Below, in pieces: positions 1 to 10,875 of a stretch of 64,000 nt of DNA (position 1 is its first letter; each line of letters starts with the position of its first letter). The translations under genes were made by a program, and so were the position numbers. Source of the stretch: Chlorops oryzae (Eukaryota > Arthropoda > Insecta > Diptera > Chloropidae); contig CM035806.1 of assembly GCA_020466095.1 (NCBI GenBank), positions 169,661,082 to 169,725,081 on the forward strand. The letters are read 5' to 3'. The notes beneath the pieces were generated by a model. That model did no database searches. It had not been told where the DNA came from and worked only from the letters and a program-made list of their open reading frames with translations.

Positions 1-134
1 TCCTTCTTTCTCTCTCTTCTTTCTCTTCTCTTCTCTCTTCTCATCTTCTTTCTCTCTCTCTCTCTTTCTCTCTCTCTCTTCTTCTCTCTTCTTTCTTTCT
101 TCTCTCTCTCTCTCTTTCTCTCTCTTTTCTTCTT

Positions 135-169
<35 letters not shown>

Positions 170-563
170 TCTCTCTTTCTCTCTCTTTTCTTCTTTCTCT
201 TCTTTCTCTCTTTCTCTTCTTTCTCTCTTTTCTCTCTTTTCTTCTCTTCTCTCTTTCTCTTCTCTTTCTCTCTCTTCTCTCTCTTTCTCTCTCTTCTTCT
301 CTCTTCTCTCTCTCTCTTTCTCTCTCTCTTCTCTACTTTATCTCTCTCTCTACTCTCTCTCTCTCTTCTCTCTCTCTCCTAACTCTCTAACTCCTCTCTA
401 ACTCTCTCTATCTCACTCTCTAACTCTCTCTCTACTCTCTCTCTCTACTCTCTCTAACTCTCTCTCTAACTCTCTCTCTAACTCTCTCTAACTCTCTCTC
501 TCTCTCTCTAACTCTCTCTCTAAGTCTCTCTCTAACTCTCTCTCTCTCTCTATCTCACTCTCT
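1..563. repeat. CT-rich simple repeat
   Basis: Almost pure pyrimidine on the plus strand: TTTCTCTC and CTTCTCTC units up to about 370, then TAACTCTCTC units to the end. It lies inside or beyond the Pdk1 intron downstream of the kinase exon. On the minus strand it is a purine tract and so would not serve as a splice polypyrimidine tract for Pdk1. Confidence 0.95.
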
Positions 564-2139
564 ACAGCTGCATTAATTTTCGAGCAAAGTTGTAATTACA
601 CCTTTGTATGCTCTTCAACGCAAATATTCTCCCACATGCGCAACCGATCCGATCGAATCTACGTACATATTTTGTTTTTGTTTATTTAATGCTAATTTCA
701 AAACAACGTCGACGTCAGGCGGCAACAATGTACGCAAAGGCCTGTAGTTAGTTACGTCAAAGAACGAATCAATGAGCAGCGCAACTAAATTGGAATAAAG
801 CAACAACAACAACAAAAATAAAACAAAAAAAATTGTGGGCAGGGAAGGGTGGTGGTGTTTAGAAGGAAAACTAAAACAAATTTCGTCGTTGGAGACGCTG
901 ACGAAGACGCACGCTGTCAACAGCAAGACGAAATCAAAGTCATAGACATGGGCACGACCGTCGACCCATAGAACGGGCACGGGCACGGGCATGGGCATGG
1001 GCAAGGGCATGGCCACGTGCACAGACCTTAACTTTTTTACAACGGCAAGTACTTGCGTTAATGAATTGAATTCCATTGAACTGAACTGAACTGAACTGAA
1101 CTGAACTGAATGGAATCGAATGGAATAGAACGGAATAGCACAGTCGGGTCTTGTCTGACGTCAGAGCATGATTTTGCTAATATTAAAGTTGAGATATTAG
1201 AGTTATTTACTTTGCTTTTTTCTTTGTTTTTCTGTGTTTTTTTGTTCACTGCTCTTGTTTGTTGAAATTTCTTATTCAAGTGATAAAACAAATACAAACA
1301 CGCACCTTTTTTCTTGCTGCTTCGAAAGTCTGTTAGCAATACAACGACGACCATATTTGGATAGCCTGGCAACCACGCAATCGCACACGTTAACACACAC
1401 ACACATGCAGCGTGATCTCATAGTGTATGCAAAAGTAGTACTTGAATACCAATTGAATGTCAATTGATGAAAGTGAATCTTCCCCAGAGAGCCAAAATCA
1501 TTCCGTCATGGAACCTGTCAAAATTTTCCTACTCACCTTCACCTACACTAATAACAGGGAATGTGGTGCAAGGCAATGCCCAGCCGCCAATATCGTCAAT
1601 AGCGATCACATGAACTTATCGCGTGATTGACGTCGTGTCGTTCCCCCCCTCAATTATAATTTATTCCCGATTAATTTGAACCTTATTTTTCTTTTTGTTG
1701 TTGTTTTATTATGATTTTTTTTTCTTAATTCGTGAAATGTCCCGGGAAAATATGTAGATCTCACTTGGCATTCTTGAGACATCAAATTAAGCTTCTTATA
1801 ATTACGAGTGATTAGATGGCGCCGTTTTTGTCTCTGCTGATAAACAAAAACGCACATATACATACATACATATGTATGTATGTATATAGTCATAGATACA
1901 GTCGATCCGGGCGAAAAGTGAGAAAGCTTTTTCCGGTTAATTTTCAGTGCAATTTTACCCTATTCGGCAACATCTCTCGTTTCACTCTCACTCTTTCGCT
2001 CTCTTTGACGTCTTGTTTCTCTATAATTCGATATTTGCTTTCGCTCGTTTTTTCCTCTATCGTTTCTTCTCTTTCTCTGCATATGTTTTCTATCTCTACT
2101 TCGTCTCTAACTTTCGCTTATTTCAGTAATTCTCCCTCT
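564..2139. other. Pdk1 intron sequence, no exon recognised
   Basis: Mixed sequence with short repeats: GGGCAC/GGGCAT hexamers at about 973-1015, GAACT and GGAAT pentamers at about 1076-1137, and TACATA/TATGTA at about 1857-1887. The expected next Pdk1 exon, with the ATP-binding lysine, was looked for on the minus strand and not found. One 79-base open stretch at 1537-1615 (minus) ends at a GTGAGT donor but does not read as a kinase; see rejected items. Confidence 0.5.
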
Positions 2140-2857
2140 TTCTCTCTCTTCTTCTCTCTCTTCTCTCATCTTCTTTCTCTTTCTTCTTTCGCTCTCTTCG
2201 CTCTCTTCTTCTCTTTCTCTATTTTCTTCTCTTTCCTCTATCTTCCTCTCTTTCTCTCTTTCCTCTCTTTCTCTCCTTTTCTGTTCTCTTTCTCTTTCTC
2301 TCTTTCTCTCTCTCTTTGTTTCTCTTCTTTCTTTGTTTCTTTCTCTCTTTCCCTCTCTTTCTCTTCTTCTCTCTTCTTCTCTCTTTTTTCTTTCTCTCTC
2401 TGTTTCTCTTCTTTTCTCTCTTTGTTCTCTTTCTCTCTTCTTTCTCTCTTTCTCTCTTTCTTCTCTCTCTCTTTTCTCTCTCTCTTTCTTCTCTTTCCTC
2501 TCTTTTCTCTCTCTCTTCTTCTCTTTCTTTCTCTTTCTTCTTTCTCTCTTTCTCTCTCTTCTTCTTTCTCTCTTCTCTCTTCTCTCTTTCTCTCTTTCTC
2601 TCTTTCTCTCTCTTCTTTCTCTCTTCTCTCTTTCTCTCTTTTCTCTTTCTCTCTTTCTCTCTTTCTCTCTTTCTCTCTTTCTCTCTTTCTCTCTCTTCTC
2701 TCTCTTTTCTCTCTTCTCTCTTTCTCCCTTCTCCCTATCTCTTTCTTCCTCTCTCTCTTTCTCCTCTTTTCTCCTCTCTCGATCTCTCCCTTTCCCTCTC
2801 TCGATCTCTCGATCTCTCCTTCTCTCTCCCTCTCCCTCTCTTTCTATTTCCCTTTCT
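2140..2857. repeat. CT-rich simple repeat (second tract)
   Basis: About 720 bases of CTCTTT/TTCTCTC units with a few CTCGATCTC units near the 3' end. It sits in the same Pdk1 intron, about 200 bases below the kinase exon. Long Phe/Ser/Leu reading frames here are artefacts of the pyrimidine composition. Confidence 0.95.
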
Positions 2858-3051
2858 TAATAATACTGATGAAAAAATCCAATGATATAAAAAATGAAGT
2901 CATTTTCTCACGATGAAATTTCAGTGAAATATTTTCTGCTGCGATTGCATGAAATGGAGACTAAATGTGTGTGATTCGAAATGACCTTCAGCGAGAAACC
3001 GGACCGGACTGGACCGAAGAGGATTACAAGAGGTTATAATTTTCGACTTAC

Positions 3052-3333
3052 TTGCATAATCGCGTTTATTGTAGATATCTTGCGCCAAATAGACCGAACT
3101 AAAGCTGCCTTCGCCAATATAACGACCGAAAACATAATCATCTGCCGATCTTTTAACAGGCGGTGTTACTGCGCCAACATTATTGAGCGCGCAAACGTTT
3201 TCTGCTGCTGCTGCTGCTGCTGGCGCTGCTGCTGGCGCTGCTGCTCCGGTTGTTGCTGTTTGCGATTTTGCACGCGCACCACGACAGCAGGTGGAATGAC
3301 GTTGCTGTGTCATTGCGTCAATTGTTGAGTGTC
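3052..3333 (-). CDS. Pdk1: Pdk1 exon with the start of the kinase domain
   Basis: Internal coding exon of the PDK1-type AGC kinase, which phosphorylates the activation loop of Akt, S6K and related kinases downstream of PI3-kinase. The acceptor is at 3334-3335 (TTTTTTCGTAG before the exon) and the donor GTAAGT starts at 3051. The frame joins the upstream exon through a split glycine codon. It encodes about 93 residues: an Ala/Pro-rich linker (residues about 179-194 counted from the MSKEK start), then [21 protein letters not shown], where GEGSFSSV is the glycine-rich ATP loop (about 224-231), and [12 protein letters not shown]. The exon stops in the first base of the codon after YA, so the invariant lysine of the YAxK motif must lie in the next exon, outside this window. 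Assignment rests on family knowledge of PDK1 ([13 protein letters not shown] loop); it is not a database result. Confidence 0.9.
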
Positions 3334-3433
3334 CTACGAAAAAAGAATTGACAACAATCGGAATAAATATGATTTACATAGGTGTATCTCTTGCTTCGTC
3401 TCTCGCCGCGTTTTCTCCATATTCATCACTTAC

Positions 3434-3959
3434 CGTTTTGTGTTGCTGCTGCTGCTGTTGTTGTTGTTGTTGAATTTTTACCACGATTAACATTCGGACT
3501 GGTTGTTGTTGCTGTGGTGGCTCCTGTTGCAGCAATATTACCACAACCGCATAGGCTATTATTACTCAGATTTCTATATTGCTGCAGCGGTTGTTGCTGT
3601 TGCTGCTGCTGTTGTTGAGTTGCTGTTGTTGAAGATGATGTTGGCGGCATTGCTGAAACTGTACCTGCTGCCATTGCTGGTCCAGCAGTTTCGTTTGTTG
3701 TTGCTGTTGGTTCCGCTTCGGCCGTTGTTTTCTGTGACTCTATTATTTCCGACGAGTTTGCTGTTGCTGTTGTTGTTGTTGTTGTTAGATTCTCAGTTGT
3801 TGCTGTTGTAAATTCTTTGACTTTCAATTCAGAAAAATTACTTTCATTCAAGGAAACTGCAGTTGCCGTTTTCTCTTTTGACATTGCTGGCATCGTGCTG
3901 CACGTTGTTCCGGCTGTCAATGCCTGCGGCTGCTGTTGAGGCTGTTGTTGCCCGTTTAT
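3434..3959 (-). CDS. Pdk1: Pdk1 N-terminal coding exon
   Basis: Open from the acceptor (TTCTTCTTCTGTCTTCAG, ending at 3960) to the donor GTAAGTG starting at 3433. Its 526 bases leave phase 1, which matches the next exon exactly across a 100-bp intron (3334-3433). The probable start is the ATG at 3884-3882, giving MSKEKTATAVSLNESNF, which resembles the N terminus I recall for Drosophila Pdk1; an ATG three codons earlier (3893) is an alternative. The frame is also open upstream to the acceptor (INGQQQPQQQPQAL), so a longer isoform spliced from a distal exon is possible. The tail is low in structure: Thr/Ala runs, a nine-glutamine run and the short CGCG motif also seen in the fly protein. It probably acts as a variable regulatory tail ahead of the kinase domain. 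Confidence 0.85.
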
Positions 3960-4540
3960 CTGAAGACAGAAGAAGAAGAAGAAGAGAAAATGCCATTAGC
4001 CATAATTGTCTATTAGTCATTTTGATGCGATTAAAAATGTAAGACAATTTGAGAATCTCACAATCAGATTTTCTAAATCAAAATAAATGTTGCGCCACCT
4101 ATTCATTGCAACATGCCGCAGAACATGTTGCGTTACTATATTATGTAGGTAAAGTAAAAAACTATCGATGAAATTGCACAACTCGTACGTCCTTCATACC
4201 ATAGCCAGCCAGCTTAGAGTGGCCTGTCTATTCACAATATTTAGAGATATGATCTCATCGACCTGGCCAAAGTAAAGGCCGTGCACGAGGCCGAGGCCGA
4301 TGCCGAAGCCGAGGCGGCGGCATTATGAGGGCAATAATTAATCTTCTTTTTCTTAATACTTCTCATATACAACCTACTGTACGAGTGTATACTTATAATG
4401 GTACCATACATATTAACTTTTAGTGATGTTTATTATTTCATGTTTTTCCGTGTCGAAAATATCAATATAAAAAAAAAAATAATATAGGAAGAAGTCGTAT
4501 AACGGTTTTTCTTTTATTAATTTATTTATTTTTATTTTTT
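3960..4540. other. Upstream intron edge of Pdk1
   Basis: Begins with a strong minus-strand polypyrimidine tract (the plus strand reads GAAGACAGAAGAAGAAGAAG). Further out is a short GCCGAG/GCCGAA hexamer run at 4281-4320, then AT-rich sequence. No coding signal seen. Confidence 0.6.
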
Positions 4541-5398
4541 TATACCCGACACACTCTGTGTCGAGGGTATATTGCGTTTGTGCGGTTGTGTGTAACACCC
4601 AGAACCAGTCGAGATGAGACCATACAAAATGTATATAGAAATGATTAGCGTCACCAGGAGTTCGTTCTGACATGTCCTGTCTGTCTGTCTGTCGTGTCTG
4701 TCTGTCTGTATACAGTTATCTTATTGAAGGAGTTGAGCTATCTCTCGACAAAATTTGGTATGCGTGCTCACGGGGACATGAGTTAAGAACAAGTTCGAGA
4801 ATGGACCCGATCGGACCATTTTTAGGGGTACCTCCAGTACTAGGGTCTGTTACGAAAATCACAAAAACTGCTCTAAAATCGAAGTTTTCAAGATATTTTC
4901 ATGAAATTTGACATTTGAGCATATTTAAAGGCCAGTAATATGATTTCCAAAAATTGAAAAAGTGGGCGTGGCAGAAGGGCGTTTTTCGAAAATTGTCCCC
5001 TACACCCGAAATTCAAAATGGGACGAAATTTGGCACTTATGCTTCATTTGTAGCCATAAACATCCTCCCAAAAAATTTTCTTGATCGGTCCATTTTTAAG
5101 GGTACCTCCAGTACTAGGGTCTGTCACAAAAATCTCAAAATTGCCTTAAAATCGGACTTTTTCGAAATATTTTAATGAAACATAAAAGTTGAGCGTATAT
5201 TTAAGCCTCTGAATATAGTTCAACAAAAAATTGGAAAAGTGGGCGTGGCAAAGGGGCAGTTTTCATAAAGAAATTTAACAAAAGTCAGCACTTTATGACC
5301 TAAAACACCTCTTGATATTAAAAATTATTTGAACATGTGTGTGTCTGTGTCGGGTATTCTATTGTCACTGGCTCGCCTAACTATAACACCCTTACTTG
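4541..5398 (+). mobile_element. CCGACACA-family element, copy 1
   Basis: Starts TATACCCGACACACTCTGTG and ends GTGTCGGGTATT followed by a conserved tail to CACCCTTACTTG. The ends are inverted relative to each other (ATACCCGACACA). Inside are two tandem halves about 282 bases apart, each with GATCGG.CCATTTTTA, a GTACCTCCAGTACTAGGGTC block and a GGGCGTGGC block. A CTGTCTGT microsatellite lies at 4677-4710. No open reading frame of note, so it is non-autonomous. The superfamily is not clear; insertion is next to T-runs. Confidence 0.8.
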
Positions 5399-5932
5399 TT
5401 TTTATTAGCTTATAGTTTTTTTTTTTTTTTTTTCTAAAGATCATCTAATGGAATGAAGTCATTTCGATTTTTTTTTTTTTTCTATTCTTTTCAGTTCGGA
5501 CAAGGCGCAGGAAAGACAAAAATCTTTTTATTGCATTCTTTATTTTAATCGCTGAGAGAATTTGTTATACGGAAATAATGTTTGCTAAATGGCGTCCAAT
5601 TCGATGATCTTGTGAATGAAGTTGGCGGCTTCTTTGGGGGTTCAATAAACTGAACTCGAAAAAACCTTGAAACAGGTTTCCACGAATTCGTCGGAGCCTC
5701 TGTTCTTGTACATACATACATATCTTGACCATCGTCGTTTCAGCGAGTGTGCGCCAGAGTCAAGCGATCGATTTAACTAAATAAGAATTGCCAAAAAAAA
5801 AAGACTGATCGAGAGATGTCGTCGTCCATAATATACTATACCCGATGATTAAACCCTTTGCCAGAAAAACAGACCGATCGTATTAGCTATCACCTCTACC
5901 TATCATACATACATACATCCATACACCCATAC

Positions 5933-5966
<34 letters not shown>

Positions 5967-6292
5967 GTACGTCCGTCCAAGTGGAGGAAGTGTTAAAATT
6001 TTTGCGACCAAAACAAATGAGAGCTGAAACTTAGCGAGAGATCCGAGCTACCTGAGACAGAACAGATCGATTAGCCGAAATTATCTGCTCGTACATACTT
6101 ACATATATCGTAGAAATGTTCATGTGTATTTTTTTTATGAAATTGAATAAAAAGTTCCACAAAGGTATAAAAGAAGATGATCCATTTCTTACAAAAATAT
6201 CTAAGGTCATGGAATGAAAAGTTTTGATATCGAGCGAGTGGTCTCGCTCCTCTCATCTTAACGGATTTTTATTGTTGTGATTTTGTGATATA
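5399..6292. other. Non-coding, microsatellite
   Basis: T-runs at 5415-5431 and 5470-5480, and a CATA/TA microsatellite at about 5904-5969. Nothing coding seen. Confidence 0.6.
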
Positions 6293-7190
6293 CACTGAGC
6301 GAAATTTACCATGATTTTTTTTAAACATGCACATTGTTATTCACAGTCCTTTTGATTTTCGAGCAGAACGAAAATTCAAAAAGAAAAATGTTGTTGAGTC
6401 AACAAAATTTTTGGTTGATTTAAAAAGAAAAAATGTTTAATTACATTTCTTTACGTTCGGTATAATTCTCATTTGGTTTATAAAAAGAGGACATATAAGA
6501 TATTTATTCATCTTAGAACTTTTTAAGCATTGCGAAAGCATGGTTGATTTGAAAGGAAATATGTTTAATTAGAATTCTTTTCGTTCGGTATAATTCTCAT
6601 TTGGTTTATAAAATATGACATATAATATATTTATTCATCTTGGAACTTTTTAAGCATTGCGAAAGCATGGTTGATTTGAAAGGAAATATGTTTAATTACA
6701 TTTCTTTTCGTTCGGTATAATTCTCATTTGGTTTATAAAAGAGGACATATAAGACATTTATTCATCTTGCAACTTTTTAAGCATTGCGAAAGCAGTCACA
6801 CGACAATGGAGTGACAAAATCGGATGAAGTCCATCCGATGGCTATTTTTTGGGGTTATGTTCAGCAGAGGGCGGGTTATGTGGCCATTTTCTTTGAACGT
6901 AAATTAAAATTCTTTTGACATTTCTTCTTTTATAGGCATTTTAGAAATTTTTTTTTATTTTAAAATTGATTTTGTCATTTCAATTACGTCCGTGGATGGT
7001 TCAACAATTTAAATCCATTTTTGAAAATTATCATTTCAATTTAATCTGAAATATGGTTAATTCAAATGGAAAATCTTTATTTTTTTCAACAAGAAAAATT
7101 GTTAAAATTCAAAATATTCCTTGTTGAAGCCGTTTTGTATGTTTTTCCTTTTGATTTAACCTGGTTTTCTGGTTGATTTTTTTCTCTGTG
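6293..7190 (+). mobile_element. Tc1/mariner-like MITE with internal tandem units (CACTGAG family), copy 1
   Basis: The left end is TA then CACTGAGCGAAATTTACC; the right end is TTTTTTTCTCTGTG, inverted and imperfect. The same element lies in the other orientation at 58011-58660, where it is flanked by TA. The centre holds three tandem units of about 115 bases (GTTCGGTATAATTCTCATTTGG ... GCATTGCGAAAGCATGG, quoted in part) at about 6452-6793. No transposase; non-autonomous. Confidence 0.8.
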
Positions 7191-7862
7191 TTCGAGCAGA
7201 TACATCTCCGGTACGACGACAAATAGCTTGATGATTTACAGAGCAAGAAAAATAAAAAACGCATCTATGTATTTTCCGAATTTTCCCGAAATAGAAAATG
7301 CAAAACATACTCTTCTTCTTCTCTTCTAATAAGAATGATCGTTAATGAAGTCAAAAAAAAAAAAAAAAAAAAAACGTGCAAATGTTGTTGTTTTCGAACC
7401 AAATGTAGTCGGTTGATCGTGCGATCTTCTGTTGGTCCATTGGTCTATTGGCTAATGGTTGGTCGGTCTGTCTGTCTGTCTGTCTGTCGGTCGCTGCTGT
7501 GTATTACCTTAAATCCATTCTATATGTCGTCCGTCGACGTTAGCGTCACTTGTCTAGACGAAAATGACATTTAAATGAAACTTAAATTAATCTATTTTAT
7601 TGTGTCGCGGTCGACGTTACGCTATGCGACAGCGACGCGATGCGACGCGACGCGTCGGTTCTATTTTTCTATTTTTAAACAACACAAGAATCAAATGAAA
7701 AAGTGCAAAGAAAATTCAATAAAGGAAAAAAAAAATAGAAAAGAAAAGAAATGAAAAGAAAAGGAGAATAAAACTACATGTTATATAGAGAATAAGTATA
7801 TTCGGTCGATGGAACGAATTAATGTGTACTGGGTACACGGTAGAAATGCCACATTCTTATGA
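7191..7862. other. Non-coding with simple repeats
   Basis: An A20-class run near 7353-7373, a TCTG microsatellite at 7467-7490, a GCGACGCGAT-type GC-rich cluster at about 7600-7660, then A-rich sequence. No gene recognised. Confidence 0.6.
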
Positions 7863-8045
7863 TTGATTTTATCGGCCTTCGTGGCGTTGTTGGTTAGCTC
7901 TGGGTTCAGATCCCAGCTCCGACTTGAGTGTTAATTGCATCGTTTTTCTGTTTCTGTTCTTCTTTGTTTTCCCAATTTTAGTGGTATGTTCTATATGAGG
8001 CCTAAGTGTGTGTCACCACCACCCACAATCCCAAACAACCATAAT
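7863..8045 (+). repeat. tRNA-like SINE fragment, family 1
   Basis: Contains GTTGTTGGTTAGCTCTGGGTTCAGATCCCAGC-type sequence, with a degenerate Pol III B box (GGTTCAGATCC), and a downstream tail (GTTTTCCCAATTTT... GAGGCCTAAGTGTGTG) shared with the copies at 34841-35000 and 62010-62230. It lacks the middle part of the head, so it is a deleted copy. Confidence 0.55.
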
Positions 8046-8072
8046 TGTTTTTTGAAATGTAACGATTACATT

Positions 8073-8494
8073 TGCCACTGGTTACTTTTGAGGCAATTTT
8101 TGCCACTGGTTACATTTGAGGCAACTTTTGCCACTGGTTACTTTTGAGGCAACTTTTGCCACTGGTTACTTTTGAGGCAACTTTTGCCACTGGTTACATT
8201 TGAGGCAACTTTTGCCACTGGTTACTTTTGAGGCAACTTTTGCCACTGGTTACTTTTGAGGCAACTTTTGCCACTGGTTACTTTTGAGGCAACTTTTGAC
8301 ACTGGTTACTTTTGAGGCAACTTTTGCCACTGGTTACTTTTGAGGCAACTTTTGCCACTGGTTAATTTTGAGGCAACTTTTGCCACTGGTTACTTTTGAG
8401 GCAACTTTCGCCACTGGTTACTTTTGAGGCAACTTTTGCCACTGGTTACTTTTGAGGCAACTTTTGCCACTGGTTACTTTTGAGGCAACTTTTT
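8073..8494. repeat. 28-bp minisatellite, about 15 copies
   Basis: Unit GCCACTGGTTACTTTTGAGG plus CAACTTTT, 28 bases, repeated about 15 times with only rare substitutions (ACATTT for ACTTTT, one GACACTGG, one TTAATTTT, one TTTCGCC). The high identity suggests recent expansion or homogenisation. The period is not a multiple of three, so it does not code. Confidence 0.95.
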
Positions 8495-8908
8495 GGGGAG
8501 AAATTGACAATTAGTGAAATCGCTCGTGCGGGGAGGTTCTATTGTATGTATGTATATTTCGAAAAGAAGAAAATAAAACGACTATGTGCTAAAAATTCAA
8601 AAGTTAATTTTCTTCTTTATTTTTCGATGACGTTTTTTTATTTAAGTATTTATTATTTGCCGACAGGTTCATACGGAACTATTACGTCATAGCAGCGTTT
8701 CTTCTTGCATGGGCTCGGCTCGGGCAGTTGTTGTTACCCGCACAGCCCAGCTCCGATTCTTGATTTTAACCCAGCAGAATATTATGTCGGCGATGAACAA
8801 GTCTGCGCGTCTTTCAGAGCGGACGCCTCGGTGCAATGCTCCGCATGACAGTGTGTCAGCGAGATGGAGCGCGAAAAAGTCATGAACTCGTGTCTTGCTT
8901 GAATCTTC
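8495..8908. other. Non-coding, possible SINE remnant
   Basis: Moderate GC from about 8700. CACAGCCCAGCTCCGATTCTTG resembles the head of the family 1 SINE. No open frame that looks real. Confidence 0.4.
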
Positions 8909-9065
8909 TCATTAGCTGCTTCAAATTTAAATATGGTTTTAGCGTCAGGTGATCATTTGCGAGATGTATGTATGTAGTAGCGTATGGCATGCATACTGGC
9001 CTCATAATCCGAAGAACGCGGGTTCTCGATCCCTGCCCGAGCCAAACAATAATTGGTACTTAGAA
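8909..9065 (+). repeat. tRNA-like SINE, family 2, copy 1
   Basis: Begins TCTCATTAGCTGCTTCAAAT, then GGTTTTAGCGTCAGGTGA, and includes a Pol III-type B box region GGGTTCTCGATCCC and a tail AATTGGTACTTAG. A second copy at 28028-28185 shares the same order: TCTCATTGGCTACTG, GGTTTTAGCGTCAGTTGA, B-box region, AATACTTAG. Confidence 0.6.
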
Positions 9066-9805
9066 GAAAAAAAAGATTTTTTAGAAAAATTCGAAATACA
9101 TGAAAAAACGCGATGAGAGAATCCTCTCTCGAAACTCGAGTTTACTTCCTGAACTCAGGGGAGAGAAGAGAATTGTCAAACGGGTTCTAAAAACGGGTTC
9201 TCAAATACTTTTTTCGCTGCAGGCGGACTTTCTCGCGCCGTCCCGATGAACTAGTGCGGCCATTCGTGTAGAAATTTCACCGCGCGACTCCTTTACAAAG
9301 GGAGTCGCGGGACGGGTCCTTTTTCACGCGGATATCCGCCTGACATTTTCTGCTGGGAACATTGAAAGAGCATACTGTATTTGGTTAAGAGTGAGAGCGG
9401 CGAGCGGCGTGTGTCTGTGTGCGTAAATATGTCTGACAATACCGCTGTGTGTTGTATTTCTTTCTCTTTACGTACATACATACACGTACATACATATATG
9501 TACGTAGTAGACGCGTAGAATAGGCGGATACATATGGCGTATGTCGTTAAATGCGTACATAGAAACAACAGTTGCTTAAAGTGCCAAATTTTGTTTTTTT
9601 TTTTTTTTGTTATTGAAAAGAAGAAAACGATTATTCTGATTAGAGCTTCATTTATGTAGGTACATAAGTAAGTATTTGTTTATTCATTTGTTTCGATATC
9701 AAAATCAAGAATAAAGAATATTAACTGAAAAATAAAAATAAAAAAACAAAAAACCCGAATGCAGAACATACAAAACACTTTAAAAAAAGTCAAATAGAAA
9801 AGCTT
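9066..9805. other. Non-coding
   Basis: Mixed sequence; a TACATA/TATGTA run at about 9472-9505 and T-runs at 9590-9608. No gene recognised. Confidence 0.5.
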
Positions 9806-10020
9806 CCTACGATTAGGGATGGGCGATACTGGCAAATGTATCGACCTCGAAACACACAGGAGGTGATCCAAAAATATCGTTTCTTGATATTTGGATTTTA
9901 CGTATCAATTTCCGAATATATCGAAATAAAAACTATCACCCATAAATTTCGTATCGATGTTTCAAATACATATATCGATATTTCTGAGTATCGAAATACA
10001 GTATCAACATACATATATTT
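9806..10020. repeat. ATCGATA-rich repeat, possibly a hAT-type end
   Basis: Begins GGGATGGGCGATACTGGC, a form common at insect hAT MITE ends, then many TATCGATA/TATCGAAAT motifs. No matching right terminus was found, so the element call is weak. Confidence 0.3.
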
Positions 10021-10124
10021 ACATACAACAATAAATAAAAATAATCCATAAACAACAACTTATTAGATCGGGGCTGACAAAAAAAAGTCAGATGTTTTGG
10101 ATTTTAAATAATTTATAAGTGATT

Positions 10125-10425
10125 TTCCAATTGGAATCATTTTTCCCAATTGGAATCATTTTTCCCAATTGGGATAATTTTTTCCCAATTGGAATCATTT
10201 TACCAATTGGAATCATTTTCCCCCAATTGGGATAAATTTTTCCCAATTGGAATCAGTTTTACAATTGGAATCATTTTTTCCAATTGGAATAATTTTCCCA
10301 AATCGGAATCATTTTTCCCAATTGGAATAATTTTTTTCCAATTGGAATCATTTTCCCCAATTGAAATCATTTTTTCCCAATTGGAATCATTTTCCCCCAA
10401 TTGGAATAATTTTTCTGGTTCGTTT
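10125..10425. repeat. CCAATTGGAAT tandem repeat
   Basis: About 15 units of 19-21 bases, core CCAATTGGAATCATTTTTCC, in which CCAATTGG is itself a palindrome. Single degraded units continue to about 10870, so the array was once longer. Confidence 0.9.
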
Positions 10426-10875
10426 TAATTTTCGAATTGGAAATAATTTTCAACCTCAGGTCTTATTCCTTATTCGAATAGTCTTTCAATTGGAATTAAG
10501 TACATATTTTTAATCGAAATTATTGAGCTGGTTAGAAAGCGAATTTTTCCTAAACGAATTCTCCAAATGAAATTACATTTCGGAATTAAAAAATTTTTCC
10601 AATTGGAATTATTTTTCCCAATGAGAAAAATTTTCCCACAATTGGAATTGTTTTCTAGTTTGTTCCCATTTCTTTTCATTGTTTCAATAAGTTTTTTTTT
10701 TATAAATTTCTATTTTCAAAATAAAATCATTTTTCTAATTGGAAAAATTCATACACGCATCTCTTTCTATTGATCAATCGTGCTCTGATTAAAATATTCC
10801 AATTGGAATACCTACTTATTTAATTCCAATTGCTTTTTCCAATAGGAATTTATTTTTCCAATTGGAGATTTTCTC

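Noticed and set aside
520..575. Plus-strand 3' splice site (CT tract then CTACAG)
   Set aside because: The only gene nearby runs on the other strand and no plus-strand exon follows.
1537..1615. Minus-strand open stretch ending at GTGAGT (reads VHVIAIDDIGGWALPC...) as the next Pdk1 exon
   Set aside because: Phase could fit, but the joined codons would give YA-I-H, lacking the invariant lysine, and nothing after it resembles a kinase N-lobe. No acceptor with a pyrimidine tract precedes it.
2140..2857. Long Phe/Ser/Leu-rich frames over the CT tract
   Set aside because: All frames are open because the DNA has almost no A or G; they are compositional.
8073..8494. CRISPR-like array (regular 28-bp repeats)
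   Set aside because: Units are directly tandem with no unique spacers, and the DNA is eukaryotic.
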